From positions 6,338,658 to 6,402,657 of the forward strand of contig OX377206.1 in NCBI GenBank assembly GCA_947396885.1: 64,000 bases of DNA, given 5' to 3'. The notes beneath the pieces are model-generated. The model was not told the DNA's origin. It was given only the letters and a program-made list of their open reading frames with translations, and did no database searches. The stretch comes from Heligmosomoides polygyrus polygyrus. Its lineage: Eukaryota; Nematoda; Chromadorea; Rhabditida; Heligmosomidae. Both the position numbers and the translations under genes were made by a program. Below are positions 46,760 to 57,960 of the stretch, in pieces; position 1 is the stretch's first letter, and each line of letters opens with the position of its first letter.

Positions 46760-47110
46760 TAAGCACTGACAGTCTAAAATTGACTCCTGGGATCATGAGA
46801 AAGCGTAATAACAACAAACTAAATAATATGGGCAGGAATATTGGCAGTGCGCGGACTCGAACTCAAAAGCCCGCCGGTTTTCTTCTATGAGGAGGTACTA
46901 TTACCTACTGCGCCACCAAGCCACATATCGTAGGGTATCGTAGGGTACTCATACGGGTTGATGAGTGTTGCCCACACGTTTTCACACCTCTTTTCAAGGT
47001 CTTTCAGAAAGCGTTCAGCAAAAGCTAACTGTGGTTCTGGACTCCGCTTACAGGCCCCAACATCCTGTCAAAAATTTTACCGCAAAAGCTCTTCTTGAGT
47101 TGGAAACTTT
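46760..47110 (-). mobile_element. tRNA-derived SINE, third family, copy 1
   Basis: On the minus strand it contains TGGTGGCGCAGTAGGTAATA (A-box type) and GAGTTCGAGTCCGCG (B box), inside a 340-base repeat also present at 58840, 60885 and 61545. Conserved ends include AGTCCAGAACCACAGTTAGC and the GTTTGTTGTTATTACGCTTT run. Confidence 0.75.
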
Positions 47111-47575
47111 CCTTACAAGCAATTCCTGGAAATCGGCTGCGTCCATGTTCAGCTTCTGAAAAACGTCCTTCAGCTTGAAGTTGGGCAGTTCTTCTAGGCG
47201 GCGGTTGTGCAACAGTGTCTGGAGAGCCATGATGCTTATACCGCTGCCCCTCGATTAAACGTTCGCCCATCGAAGTTTCCCAAAAAATTGCTTTCCGCAA
47301 ATTTGCGCGGTCTTTCAGACGATCACTACGGGAGCACTTGCATGGCGTGCCACTACCGTAGCACCCAAATAACCCCCTGAGCGAAGTATGGACGAATTCG
47401 GCGGCCATGACCTTATTCGACCGTACCTGCCGTAATGGAACGAAATTCCAGAAACGGATGTCAGATTCGTGATCAGCAGCCCAAATAACCCCCCCCCCTA
47501 GGCGAAATTTGGGGGAGAAGTTTTTTTTACCTCTGGTGTCCTGAAAGTACAATAGTGCCCATTTTTCCGCTTAAG
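47110..47575. other. No supported gene
   Basis: A 175-codon minus-strand frame (47025-47552) overlaps the SINE and has no recognisable motif, so it is not called. A C/T-rich ACCCCCCCCC-type run lies at about 47490. Confidence 0.4.
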
Positions 47576-47803
47576 GGCTTGTTCATACTTCGCGACAAGA
47601 GCGACTTGTCGCCCGTGCAAAACATGCACATCGGTTAAAACCGAGAGCGTGCCACCGAAAAGTGTTCATACTCGAGCGCCGGCGTTGTCGATCCAGCCGC
47701 TCTAGTCGCTCTAGTCGCTGCTGTCGCTTGTTCATACTTCCGCACGCTGCGCACGCCACGCGCTGCGCTCTTGTCGCTGCTGTCATGAAGTATGAATAGG
47801 CCC
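47575..47803. mobile_element. MITE with TAA target duplication, TTCATACTT family
   Basis: Termini GGGCTTGTTCATACTTCGCG and (right end) GAAGTATGAATAGGCCC, flanked by TAA at 47572-47574 and 47804-47806. The interior contains repeated GTCGCT-type hexamers (CTAGTCGCTCTAGTCGCTGC). Confidence 0.82.
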
Positions 47804-47974
47804 TAAAGCGCTCAACTCCATTAAAAATCAATAAAATCGATCGATAATGACCATCCGGAAGGTAATGCTAACTAGTGTGAAGCCTGCCCACCGGCCACCA
47901 CACTCACGCGACTCCCACCTCCAACGGTCAATCTTGCGCAAAAATCGATAAAATCGACCGATAGTAGCCACCCC

Positions 47975-49974
47975 GCTCCATGAACCCAAGTCAACTTGTT
48001 GCATATTTTTTAGTAGTGTGCCCCCAACTAGGATATTCACCACCTAATTGCCCATCTTTTCTTGTTGCAATTTTCGATTTCAGTATTACTTCCAGTACTT
48101 TTGAAGTTGATGGTTTGTAAGCCTATGGTAGTCAACGAGTCATGAAGACGACAGGTTTATTGAGCACTTCATATCCACAGGAATTGGCGATCGTGTCGGC
48201 CGATGGAGTCGGAGTCGTGGGGCAGGAGCCGAAGTCAAGCGGGGCGCAGAGGCCTGGTGGCTGCTCAACAGGTCCGCAGCACGGCCGAATGTCGAGTCCC
48301 GCGCGCCAAGACTGCCGCCTCCTGTAATCAGAGCTTTCATCTAAGAAGTGACTCAGCTATAGGAATCCCACTATCGATTGTCTCGAACCGGGTATTGGAG
48401 AATTCCCGCGGCGTTGCCGCAGAAATGTGTGAGGGTTTAACTTTTACAGTATGTTATGCTGTGTTCTCGTTAATCGGGTATTTTTTAGATGGTCACACAT
48501 GTAATAAACATACATGCATACAACATGTTTCTTATTGTAGAGCTTACCACTGGCAACCGACTACCAGCTTGGGTTGCAGCTACTCGGGCCTCGAACGGCT
48601 TGTGGAAATGGAGTAACGGCATCACAGTGTCAATCACGTTCTGGGCTATAGGTTAGTTAGCAATTGAAGTGCACTTGAATTTCTGAATTTATTCATGAAC
48701 AAGTTTATAATATTCGCACAAGCGGATGACTGTGTTCTCCTCATGTCTACGTACTGAGCTTTTCAGGAGAACCTTCTATCTACGGTGACTGCGCAACGCT
48801 ACGCGCCGGTTCGAATCCTGGTATGATCGCCTGCCCTTGTTACAATCAACAGCCGGCGCTCTGCAAGTTGAAACCAGACTTGTACTGTTTAAAGTTCTTT
48901 AACAATCAATAAGTTTTTCTTGCAATGTTCATCAACAAATTGTAAGCTCTGTCTGAGCGACATAAAGTTAAAGTTAAAGCGACATAAAGTTGCGTAGTTT
49001 AAGTAAGGTTTAGTTACACAAAATTGAGAGCGCGCAGATCGTCGCGTTCCAGCGCCGCCGTATTTGGGCTCATGGTCACCTTGGATCACATTTACGGAGC
49101 TTCCGTGCATTCGGCCACGTCGACCAATCTATAATGAACATCTCAAAGACGTCACCACGGCTATTGGTTACGGTGACGAATTGGAACGGCGACATTGGAA
49201 GAAGCTGATACGATATGTGGCGGCCACGTATGGAAAGAGATTGACTCCACCACAGCAATGCTCTTGACAACGCAAGCGAAAGGCAGGGAATGCCACCAGT
49301 TGGTCTCAGATGGAGAATTTGTGCTTTTTCCCCAGTGGATTGATGAACGCTTGATGAATCGAGACAACTTGAAGTACAATCTCGCTGTGGTCGAGAAGCA
49401 TAAAATCAGAGTTTTCGAGAATTTGGCGATCTATTTTTATGCACACGAAACCAACGACATGATAATGATTGTTATTGAAAACGGAGATGGTTGTGGAGTC
49501 GCCAGACGTAGCTAATCATTGTGTTCTAAACAGCGCTGCCGATATAACCCTTGCTGTAAGAAAGTTGTTCAAGTTGTTGAGCTCCACTCAACGGATGGGA
49601 ACCAATGAGTGGCTTTGGAACTCGATAAGCATTCAGTATTTAGCCAATGAGAAACCGTACATAATTCACGACGTACGGATGAAACTGGAGGTGACGTCAA
49701 GCTTCCAAGCAGTGACGCCCTTTTCGATAACTGACAAGAGTCGATCAGACGAATGTTCATTGTCGGAGGCAGCGTTAAAGAAGACGGAACAACTTCTCGT
49801 GGAAGAACTGCTTTTTACATATATTTCCTACGTCAACGTCTTGAAGCTTCTGGATGAGGTGAAGTGCGACCTCGAAAAGCTCGTGTTCCACCCGCAGAGT
49901 TAGTGCACCGCCAAGAAATCGCGCTGATTTTCGGAGAAGTATCGCCGAATGTAGACGAATGTATTGATGACGGG
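47975..49974 (+). repeat. Segmental duplication, copy A
   Basis: Aligns with 52671-54867 from CTCCATGAACCCAAGTCAAC to GTATTGATGACGGG, with substitutions and indels. Both copies carry a GCGCCGGTTCGAATCCTGG B-box-like sequence (48799, 53496) and an ECT2-like pseudogene. Copy A lacks 177 bases present in copy B. Confidence 0.9.
49035..49970 (+). pseudogene. ECT2-like RhoGEF retro-pseudogene, copy A (BRCTs and start of DH)
   Basis: Without introns it encodes, in changing frames: a BRCT domain (PCIRPRRPIYNEH ... LVSDGEFVLFPQWIDERL), a second BRCT (KHKIRVFENLAIYFYA ... TNEWLWNSI), and the first DH helix (LFTYISYVNVLKLLDE). ECT2 activates RhoA at the cleavage furrow in cytokinesis. Lesions: a frameshift at GGAAAGAGATTG and a stop after HPQS (49901), both shared with copy B, and a private 2-base deletion near 49488. 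The 5' part is removed by a 177-base deletion. Not expected to make protein. Confidence 0.75.
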
Positions 49975-50076
49975 CATTAAAATGCAGTTCACGCCATCTA
50001 TGAGAAAAACGACATTTGTTAAACAAAAGATCTTCCTATAGAAGATGTGGAGGGAGGCACCAAGATATCCAAGAAC

Positions 50077-50118
50077 ACAAAGTTGTAAGGCAGCATGCTT
50101 ACTGCCTTGCAACTTTGT
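50077..50118 (+). repeat. Short hairpin, 17-bp stem with one mismatch
   Basis: ACAAAGTTGTAAGGCAG and CTGCCTTGCAACTTTGT around an 8-base loop. Probably incidental or part of the LINE 5' flank. The stem is too short to call a microRNA precursor. Confidence 0.5.
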
Positions 50119-50159
50119 ATTCGATATTACAGTTCCGCTCGGAAACATAAGGCTTCCCG

Positions 50160-52140
50160 GCTACCTGATATCTTTACACAAGCGAAGGTCACTTGCATGG
50201 GCTGCTGCGAATGGAAGTGATGATGGTGAACGGTCCAAGCGGTGGACCAAGTTTAGAGACCTTAACAAAAAGTTAGAAGATAAGTTGAGAAAGTATAACA
50301 CCTCCTTTAAAAGGAAGGCGGTAAAAAGCGTAACAAAAGAGAACTTCTAAATATCTAAGCATTAGGATACAATTCAAATTGGGAATAGAAGTCTTTAGGG
50401 ACCTGAAATTTGTAAATTTGTATAGCGAGAACCGACCAGGAGAATGCCAAGCTAATAGCAGATACATTTGAGCAAGTTTACCGCAAAATACTATTGTCAT
50501 CTCGAAAGACAACTGAACTTCACGGTTATGAATGATTCCTTCTGTGTAGAAGAAAAGAAATCCTTGAATTACTCTGCAAATGGGCAAAGTCATCACCTCT
50601 TACACCTGATCATATTTCGCTTTCATTCTTTCAAGGGAGGTGATAGCAACACCACTCGAATTCGTCTTGAACCTTATGATTAGTTTCATGCAAGCCAAAG
50701 TGTTTCTACGATGGAACATGTCACATATCACAAGTTGCCAATGAAACCGCCATAGGACTGTCCAAAAAACTTTCGGTCTGTAAGCATTGCTTCTGTCCTA
50801 GCCAGACTGTTTGAAACGCTATTGAAGAAAAAGATTGTCAATCATTTAAGCGATAACTGCTTAATCTCAGCTGGCCAAAAAGGCTTAAAGAAAGGAAGGT
50901 CAATCGTCACTGTCTTGAAGGAAGCGCTGTAGATGTACTGTATTTCGGCTATGCAAAAGCATTCGATTGTGTCAGCCGTAAACTACTACTAGATAGTATG
51001 TATGAGGTTGGGATTCACTCAAGAATCACATCTGGGGCCGGATTCATCAACGACTAACCCGTGGGTATAAGGGGTAGAGATACCCACGATGAAGTCTGCG
51101 TCTCTGACTCTTGCCTTATCTCTGCCTGACTCTTATCTTATCTCTACGCCTTATCACCCGTATACCGACGGGTTAATTGTTGATGAATCCGGCCTCTGGA
51201 GCAGACTTCATTGATAATCGTACCTCTCATGGAAGGGTTAATTTTTGCTATTCGCGTCCAAGATCAGCACTGTCTGAAGTGCCCCAAGCATGTGTATTGT
51301 CACCAATACTGCTTAACATTTTCATTTAGGATCTCCCTAAATTAGCATATGAGTATTAAAGCTGTACCATTTCATATCTGACTGTATTTCTCGGGAAGTA
51401 AAATAGGATAGATGAGGTAGTTTCGTGGTCTGAAAGACGGGGTTTGCCTCTGTCTGAAGAACAAGTCAATGTCCTGCATTTAGAAGCACGAAATGCGCGT
51501 TTGCTTACAATATCGGAGGAATAACGGTTAATTCAGCAAGCAATGTCAAAGATCTTGGCTTTGCAGTGAGCGAAGATTTGAGATTTGATAGCCACTACGA
51601 ATATATTGCCGGTTAAGCAACTTTATTGGTATATAACACCTTCAAAGCTCTATTGACTCGCAATCATGTAGTTTACAAGCTATAAAACCTACGTTCGTCT
51701 AGTTCTGGAATATGGTATTCTGTCCGTATAAGAAGAAATTGATTTTGAAATTAGAAACGTTCAAAATAGTTTTACGAAAAAATTGATAATTAGGTCTCTA
51801 GGGTAAACATACGACATAATACCAAATGGTGCGGCGAGAAATATCAACATTGGACTCCAATCCTTAGCCAAGAGAAGAATGAGTAATGACCACCTAATGT
51901 TATATAAAATCATATACTGCCTGGTAGAATTGAAAGCCAATGAGCTATTCAACCCTAAGGCCATCACGCACAATAAAAGACACTTTACAAGTATCTCTAC
52001 CAACAGCCAGCAAGAACATAAGAAAAAATTTGAACAAAGCAGATACAAAATTTTGTAAATTCAGTAAAAAGAAGCGGGTTGCATTATGTTTTCGCGCTTC
52101 AAAAAGGAGCTGGATAACTATCTGAAAGATTAAATAACAA
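50160..52140 (+). mobile_element. Degenerate CR1-like non-LTR retrotransposon (LINE)
   Basis: Frame-broken ORF2-type protein in order: LNKKLEDKLRKYNTSFKRKA linker (about 50265), SVSIASVLARLFETLLKKKI and HLSDNCLISAGQKG (50780), FGYAKAFDCVSRKLLLDSM (catalytic-domain motif, 50955), a MITE insertion, VPQACVLSPILLNIFI (51277), KTYVRLVLEYGILSV and VQNSF (51690), and MLYKIIYCLVELKANELFN to about 51960. Many stops and frameshifts; dead. The active-site F/Y-ADD box is not recognisable. Similar in its C-terminal part to the fragment at 59255. Confidence 0.8.
51034..51196. mobile_element. MITE, GGATTCATCAA family, copy 2, inside the LINE
   Basis: Termini GGGGCCGGATTCATCAAC and GTTGATGAATCCGGCCTC. Same family as 38846-38986. 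It contains an internal partial duplication (CTGACTCTTGCCTTATCTCT then CTGACTCTTATCTTATCTCT). It splits the reverse transcriptase region between the KAFDCVS and VPQ motifs. Confidence 0.82.
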
Positions 52141-52397
52141 ATGATTGATGTCAGCTTCAATTCTACGGCAAGTTCGTTTACGCTAGTTCACTGAGCGGAT
52201 CTGTCGGGAGGGGGGCACATGACATAAATTACGCAACCAGTTGACTTGGGATTTACGGAGCAGAAGCTTCAAGAAAAGAACAGAATAAAACCCAAAAAGC
52301 AAGCAAGAAGCACACAAACAAACAGAAAACAAACAAATACCCACGGTTATAAAGACGCCCTGGCGGGCAAGGCGTATCCAAACACAACTGTCCGTCG

Positions 52398-52570
52398 CCT
52401 GACATGTTATGACAGGGATCTGTCTAGTGAGAAAGGCATCTAAAACCGCATACCGCGGGCTGACCGCCGCCTGACATGTGACAACAGGGATCTATGATAG
52501 TGAGAGGGACATGCAAAGCTGCATGCCGCGTGCTGACCGCTACCTGACATGTTATAATGGAACCGTCATG
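52398..52570 (+). repeat. Tandem repeat, period 72-73 bp, 2.3 units
   Basis: CCTGACATGT occurs at 52398, 52470 and 52543, each with following ACAGGGATCT (first two units) and preceding GGCTGACCGC-type bases. Confidence 0.7.
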
Positions 52571-52670
52571 TTGAGGGCGCACATAGGTTTACAACCATGG
52601 TGAAGTTTCTTGTTTTTGTTGTATTTTTTTTGAATTTTATCAGCTTAGGCCCTACTTTGTCCTCTAGACC

Positions 52671-54867
52671 CAGCTCCATGAACCCAAGTCAACTTGTTGC
52701 ATTTTTAGTAGTGTGACCCAACTAGGATACTCCCCACCTAATTGCCCATCTTTTCTTGTTGCAATTTTCTATTTTAGTATTACTTCCAGTACTTTTAGAC
52801 TTGATGGTTTCGGAGCCAATGGTAATCAATGAGACATGAAGACGACAGGTTTATTGAGCACTTCATATCCACAGGAATTGGCGATCGAGTCGGAGTCGTG
52901 GGGCAAGAGTCGAAGTCGAGTGAAGCCCACAGGCCTGGTGGCGAGCCGCTCAAGGTCCGCAGCACGGTCGAATGTCGAATCCCGCGCGCCAGAATCGCCG
53001 CCTCCTGTAATCAGAGCTTTCATATAAGAAGTGACTCAGCTATAAGAATCCCACTATCGATTGTCTCGAACCGGGTATTGGAGAATTCCCACTGTTCCCA
53101 CGGCGTTGTCGCAGAAGAGTGTGTGGGAGGGGGACAACTCTTACAATATGTTAATTGTGTTCTCCTTACTCAGGCATTTTCACATGATCACCCATGTAAT
53201 AAACATACACGTATACAACTTACTCTCATTGCAGAGCTTACCAATGGCAACCGACTCCGAGCTTGGGTTGCAGCAACTCGAGCATCGAACAGCTTGTGGA
53301 AATGGAGTAACGGCATCACAGTGTCAAGCACGTTCTGGGCTATAGGTTGGCTAGCAATTGTATTGCAGTTGAATTTCTGAGTTTGTTCATGAATAAGTTT
53401 ATAATTTTCACTCAATCGGATAACTGTGTTCTCCTTTTGTCCACGTACTGAGCGTTTCAGGAGAGCCGTCTATCTACGGTGACTGCGCAACGCTACGCGC
53501 CGGTTCGAATCCTGGTATGACCGCCTGCCCTTGTTACAATCAACAGCCGGCGCTCTGCAAGTTGAAACCAGACTTGTACTGTTTAAAGTTCTTTAACAAT
53601 CAATAAGTTTTTCTTGCAATGTTCATCAACAAATTGTAAGCTCTGTCTGAGCGACATAAATAAAACTGATGTTAGCTAAGTTTTAATAAGTAAGTAGTTT
53701 AAGTAAGATTTAACCACCCAAAGTTGAGAGTGCGTAGATGTCGAAGGAAAGAAGGCTGTCTTGCAAGTTATGACAATGACACCGTGATTCGAACTCTAAA
53801 GGAGAAATATGGCTGCACCTTGAGAAAAGAGTCTGGGTCCGATGATTGCGAAAGTGATGCTGTTCTGCTATATCTGCTAGGCGATTTTGAATATCAGGAA
53901 TTTGTGGATTTCAGATCGTCGCGTCCCAACGCCGCCGTGTTTGGAACCATGGGGGCGCATTCTTGTTGATAAGGAATTGCCGTGCATTCGGCCACGTCGG
54001 CCAATCTATAATGAACATCTCAAGGACGTCACCACGGCTATTGGTTACGGTGACGAATTGGAACGGCGACATTGGACGAAGCTGATACGATATATGGCGG
54101 CCACGTATGGAAAGAGATTGAAGAGACTCCACCAAAGCAATGCTCTTGACAACGCAAGCGAAAGGCAGGGAATGCCACCAGTTGGTCTCACATGGACAAT
54201 TTGTGCTTTTTCCCCAGTGGATTGATGAACGCTGGATGAATTGAGACAACTTGAAGTACAATCTCGCTGTGGTCGAGAAGCATAAAATCAGAGTTTTCGA
54301 GAATTTGGCGATCTATTTTTATGCATTTGACGATCACGAAACCAACGACATGATAATGAATGTTATTGAAAACGGAGATTTGGTTGTGGAGTCGCCAGAC
54401 GTAGCTAATCATTGTGTTCTAAACAGCGCTGCCGATATAACTCTTGCTGTAAGGAAGTTGTTCAAGTTGCTGAGCTTCACTCAACGGATGGGAACCAATG
54501 AGTGGCTTTGGAACTCGATAAGCATTCAGTATTTAGCCAATGAGAAACCGTACATAATTCACGATGTACGGATGAAACTGGAGGTGACGTCAAGCTTCCA
54601 AGCAGTGACGCCCTTTTCGATAACTGACAAGAGTCGATCGGACGAAAGTTCATTGTCGGAGGCAGCGTTAAAGAAGACGAAACTACAACATCTCGTGGAA
54701 GAAATGCTTTTTACATATATTTCCTACGTCAACGTCTTGAAGCTTCTGGATGAGGTGAAGTGCGACCTCGAAAAGCTCGTGTTCCACCCGCAGAGTTAGT
54801 GCACCGCCAAGAAATCGCGCTGATTTTTGGAGAAGTATCGCCGAATGTAGAGGAATGTATTGATGAC
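52671..54867 (+). repeat. Segmental duplication, copy B
   Basis: Partner of 47975-49974. The ECT2-like sequence continues beyond the duplicated block here, to about 55690, so copy B is closer to the source insertion. Confidence 0.9.
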
Positions 54868-55690
54868 AGGCCGCACAGTGACACTGTAGTTTGAATCATT
54901 CGATGAACTGGACAAAGTGAATTCCCCATTTTCTAACGGTTTCGCCGTTGGAAACGAAACCTTGACTAAAGCTGAAAAGTGAAGTCCCAGGCTTCAAGCC
55001 TTTTAAGACTCGCGAATGTTCGCAAAAATTTAAAAGAAATACACTCAAGGGTTTGCTTTTAAGACCTGTACAGAGGTTTCCAACGCTAACAGTTTTACTG
55101 AGAGAAATTCGAGAGGTCGACAAAAGGTCGAAAACCGTAGAGGAATCAATTCTTTTGATTGGCAAAGTTATAAGTACAGCCGTTAGCGTCAGAGCTAGAA
55201 CGATATTGAGATAGAACAACTGTCGTTTTTCAATGATGTCGAAGACGTGCCGGATGGGAATCCAAAATCTGGAGCAGCTTCATTCATGAGTACTGACGAT
55301 GACGCGGTCAGCTCCTTCAACGAGATGATGGTTGCGATTGAGGAAGTCAACCAGTCAGCCACTATTTGTCAAAAAAGCGTTGAACTCACTGGCTAGATCT
55401 CAATTTTACAAGCTCAAAACATGCTCATTGATGTTCTGCGCGGCGGGAATGGGCAGCTACGTATGAAGCCTGCTCGTTTTGAGATGCCAACTCAAAATTC
55501 ATCTCAAGCTTCATCAGTCCATAATGTCCCTCTCTTGTCGCTGTTCTTGTGTAAGCATGCTGTGGATGAGTTCCGCGAAGTCAAAGAAGCATAGCGCTTT
55601 TGATTTTCCCCGCATGTCAATAACTAGGAAAAATTCTGGAACAATGTTTTTTGCTTGTTCGTACAGTATCGCACTAAAAGAGAAAAGAAA
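53735..55690 (+). pseudogene. ECT2-like RhoGEF retro-pseudogene, copy B (BRCT, BRCT, DH, PH)
   Basis: Contiguous, intronless similarity to ECT2 in domain order: pre-BRCT segment (VLLYLLGDFEYQEF), two BRCTs, DH start, HRQEIALIFGEVSPN, SPFSNGFAVGNETLTKAEK, the DH hallmark LKGLLLRPVQRFP, FFNDVEDVPDG, and a PH remnant (KKHSAFDFPRMS). Lesions: shared frameshift and HPQS stop (54797), private TGA at 54242 where copy A has CGA, TGA at 54980 in DH, and several later frame changes. The lack of introns over almost 2 kb indicates a processed copy. The A-rich run at 55672-55698 might be a degraded tail. Confidence 0.78.
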
Positions 55691-55713
55691 TAAATAACAG
55701 AGAGTTAATGCAG

Positions 55714-55823
55714 ATGCAACGGAGGTCAATTCGGTGGTGCCAATATTCGCTCAGGAAGCATCAACAGCGCAGGCTTTCAAAATCAGTACTACAACAACCT
55801 GGACTGCTACTATCAAATTGAAG
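55714..55823 (+). CDS. CUB-domain protein, exon A
   Basis: Acceptor TTAATGCAG, donor GTATAT, ending in phase 1 (GAA G). Encodes the N-terminal part of a CUB domain: CNGGQFGG at the start, then SGSINSAGFQNQYYNNLDC, with the typical SG-I-S and Y-NN-C spacing. CUB domains are extracellular beta-sandwich binding modules, common in nematode astacin metalloproteases and other secreted proteins. Joins in phase to 57471. The ECT2 pseudogene ends just upstream, so earlier exons must lie further left or be lost. Confidence 0.65.
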
Positions 55824-56373
55824 GTATATAAAAGCACTTTATTTCACCACGCTTAGTGGTTTCTAAAAAAATGAGATATCCAAGAACAGCGTTATTCGAC
55901 CGATCTGTGGTATGCACCACAAATTTTACTTTAATGGGATTCCATGAAGCAACTCATTTGATACAATCGTGTTGTTAACACAGTGGGTAAATTAGTTCGA
56001 TTGTAAAACAGTTGTTAATGTATAATTATAATACAATAATATATTTCCTGCACTGTACTAACAACTAAGGTAATGAGTTATCCTTCTTCACTGATCCACA
56101 TGTTTTGAATGAAGATAGATTACATGTAACGTTATCTGTCTTACACAAGGTACCCACCCATGCGAGAATACTGAACAGTAACAAGACAGAATCTACCGAT
56201 ATCCAGCACAACTCATAAACAACCCCTAACTGAAACGGATTAAAATATCCATACCTCAAAATGAGAGAAACATAAGACAGGAGATGTTTCATGTTATTTT
56301 TGGTTTTCGTTATTATTGTTATTGTTACCTTTTCAGTCACGATCATTATACGTTTTGTTTAATGTTATTGTAT

Positions 56374-57310
56374 TAAGGTGTGCAGAAAGTTTTGCAAGAA
56401 TTGAGTGATTTTGTTCAAAAAGTAATAACAAAATAGAAACGATGGGTCACTATTCGCACTAGTCGCCATCTGTAACCACGACCTTCTTTCAACGATAAGG
56501 TGCAGCGACGATCCTGTTTCTCCAGAACCAAGAGGAACGTGAAGCGATCCATTCCTCCACCTTGCGCGTGAACTCGTTACTATCGTTGATGGCGAGTGAA
56601 AGTGTATCGGGATCTTTTCAATTGTGAGAGAACGACGGATAGAAAGGGAACGGCGTGAATCAAGGTTGTTATTGCACAGGATAAAAAGAATATCATACGA
56701 GAATACTGAAAGGAAGCTGTAGTGGCCTCCTGTAGATCGCGGGCCGCAGTCCGTTTCCAAAAAGACGGGGGCACTTTAAAGAGGTACTGTTCTCATTCAT
56801 TTTTCCTCAGTTGGCTCTCTTTACTTGACCTCCTGTCTGAGGGCGAGACTGTGATCTTTGAGGTGTCTTGTAGGCAAGTGCAAGAGATGGTTGCCCAGAT
56901 CTCTCAACCTGCGTTATGGCATGGAAAATTCTACATGATCATGGACAACGCGAGACCCCACCATCCGAAGGCAACACAGGACGAGCTGCGCAGGCTGGGT
57001 ATCATATGGCTACCACACCCGCCGTACTACCTAGATCTTAGCCTCTGGGGGTATCATGCCTCCAGCTTTCTGTGCAGGCGAGAGCTTCAACTATCATAAA
57101 GATATGAAACGTGCGGTGAAGGTTTGGATCGCTTCACGTTCCTCTTCGTTCTGGAAAGAGGGGATCGCTGCTCTACTTAGTCGATGGAGGGCGGTCGTAG
57201 CTACAGCCAGCTGACGACTACTGCGAATAGTGATTCATCGTTTCTGTTGTTTTTATTACTTGTTAAATAAAATCACCTAATTCTTGCCATAAAATATTCA
57301 AAAGTAAGGA
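56374..57310 (+). mobile_element. Disabled, partly inverted mariner element in the CUB gene intron
   Basis: Outer inverted ends share GCAAGAATT-AG-TGATTTT. The plus-strand transposase remnant (56722-57099) includes MDNARPHHPKATQDELRRLG and LPHPPYYLDLSLWGYH. Exactly 34 residues separate the DN aspartate from the glycine standing where DD34D mariners have the third catalytic aspartate. After a frameshift, VKVWIASRSSSFWKEGIAAL (about 57120-57190) gives the C-terminus. Bases 56394-56580 carry the same C-terminal coding and terminus on the minus strand, so both ends derive from the 3' end. Related hookworm mariners are known; the exact subfamily is not determined. Confidence 0.82.
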
Positions 57311-57470
57311 CGATTACTCGTGAGTTAAGCGCTTTTTATTCTAACCCTTCTTCTTTTTCTCTACTTGTTCCTCTTTTTCCTTTTCAGCTTCTTTAACATC
57401 TTCTTTATCTTTTTTGAGAAAGTATATAGGGTTATGTAGGAAAAACCATTTTAATAGTGTATTAATTTAG

Positions 57471-57582
57471 GGCCTCCAGGCACCTATATCACCATCACGT
57501 TCGACACGTGCATTCTGGAAAGTCTTCTTGACTACGTAGAAATCTACAATGGAAATTCAACGACGGGAACGTTCATTGGCGA
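57471..57582 (+). CDS. CUB-domain protein, exon B
   Basis: Acceptor ATTAATTTAG, donor GA/GTGAGT. The frame continues exon A (G + GG = Gly): GPPGTYITITFDT, then LLDYVEIYNGNSTTGTFIG. PPG-I-ITF and DYVEIYNG are hallmark CUB strands. The 1647-base intron before it holds a mariner element. It ends in phase 2 and joins exon C. Confidence 0.75.
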
Positions 57583-57819
57583 GTGAGTTTATACGAAACA
57601 TACGCTCTCATTGCTATAAAGACTAATCAATCTGAATAGTCTTGCAGTACATCAGAAGGAAAGGAAAATTGGGATGAGGGATAAAAGTCGGCGTTGATGC
57701 GTATTTAGGATGCGCTACGGATTTTACTTCTACGGGATATCGTGGAGGTTTTTTGAATGCGTATTTGGACTGCACAAGCACCAGTGGTGGCCAGCCGATG
57801 GACTAGTCCCAGACAAGTG

Positions 57820-57960
57820 TAGTTAGTACCAATTCACCGACACCGGATAGGTAGGGGCCTTGGTTGGCCTGGGAGGAAAGTGCCGAACCATGGGTTGTTT
57901 CGGAGTGCATGCGAGAGCCGGCGCCTCCTCCTTCTGCGCTAGACGCGCTCGTAAATGTAA
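57820..57960 (-). mobile_element. tRNA-derived SINE, second family (relative of 10050-10210)
   Basis: On the minus strand, TCTAGCGCAGAAGGAGGAGG is A-box-like, followed by CATGGTTCGGCACTTTCCTC and CCCAGGCCAACCAAGG, in the same order as at 10050-10210. Confidence 0.5.

Noticed and set aside
47025..47552. 175-codon minus-strand open frame
   Set aside because: Overlaps a SINE copy whose relatives at 58840-61895 do not keep the frame. No motif.
50077..50118. microRNA precursor
   Set aside because: Stem of only 17 bp with an 8-base loop. Too short and next to LINE sequence.
54896..55219. 107-codon minus-strand frame with a signal-peptide-like start
   Set aside because: It is antisense to the ECT2 DH-domain sequence, which explains the region much better.
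55871..55980. HEATH motif (HExxH) suggesting a metalloprotease active site near the CUB exons
   Set aside because: The context does not fit astacin (no HExxHxxGFxHE), and the frame stops soon after. Treated as chance.
56365..56760. 131-codon minus-strand open frame
   Set aside because: Part of it is the inverted mariner C-terminal sequence in a different frame. No independent gene.
57709..57806. Alternative CUB C-terminal exon (CATDFTSTGYRGGF)
   Set aside because: Its phase does not fit exon B, and the exon at 58082 fits both phase and the CUB pattern better. Possibly a decayed alternative exon.
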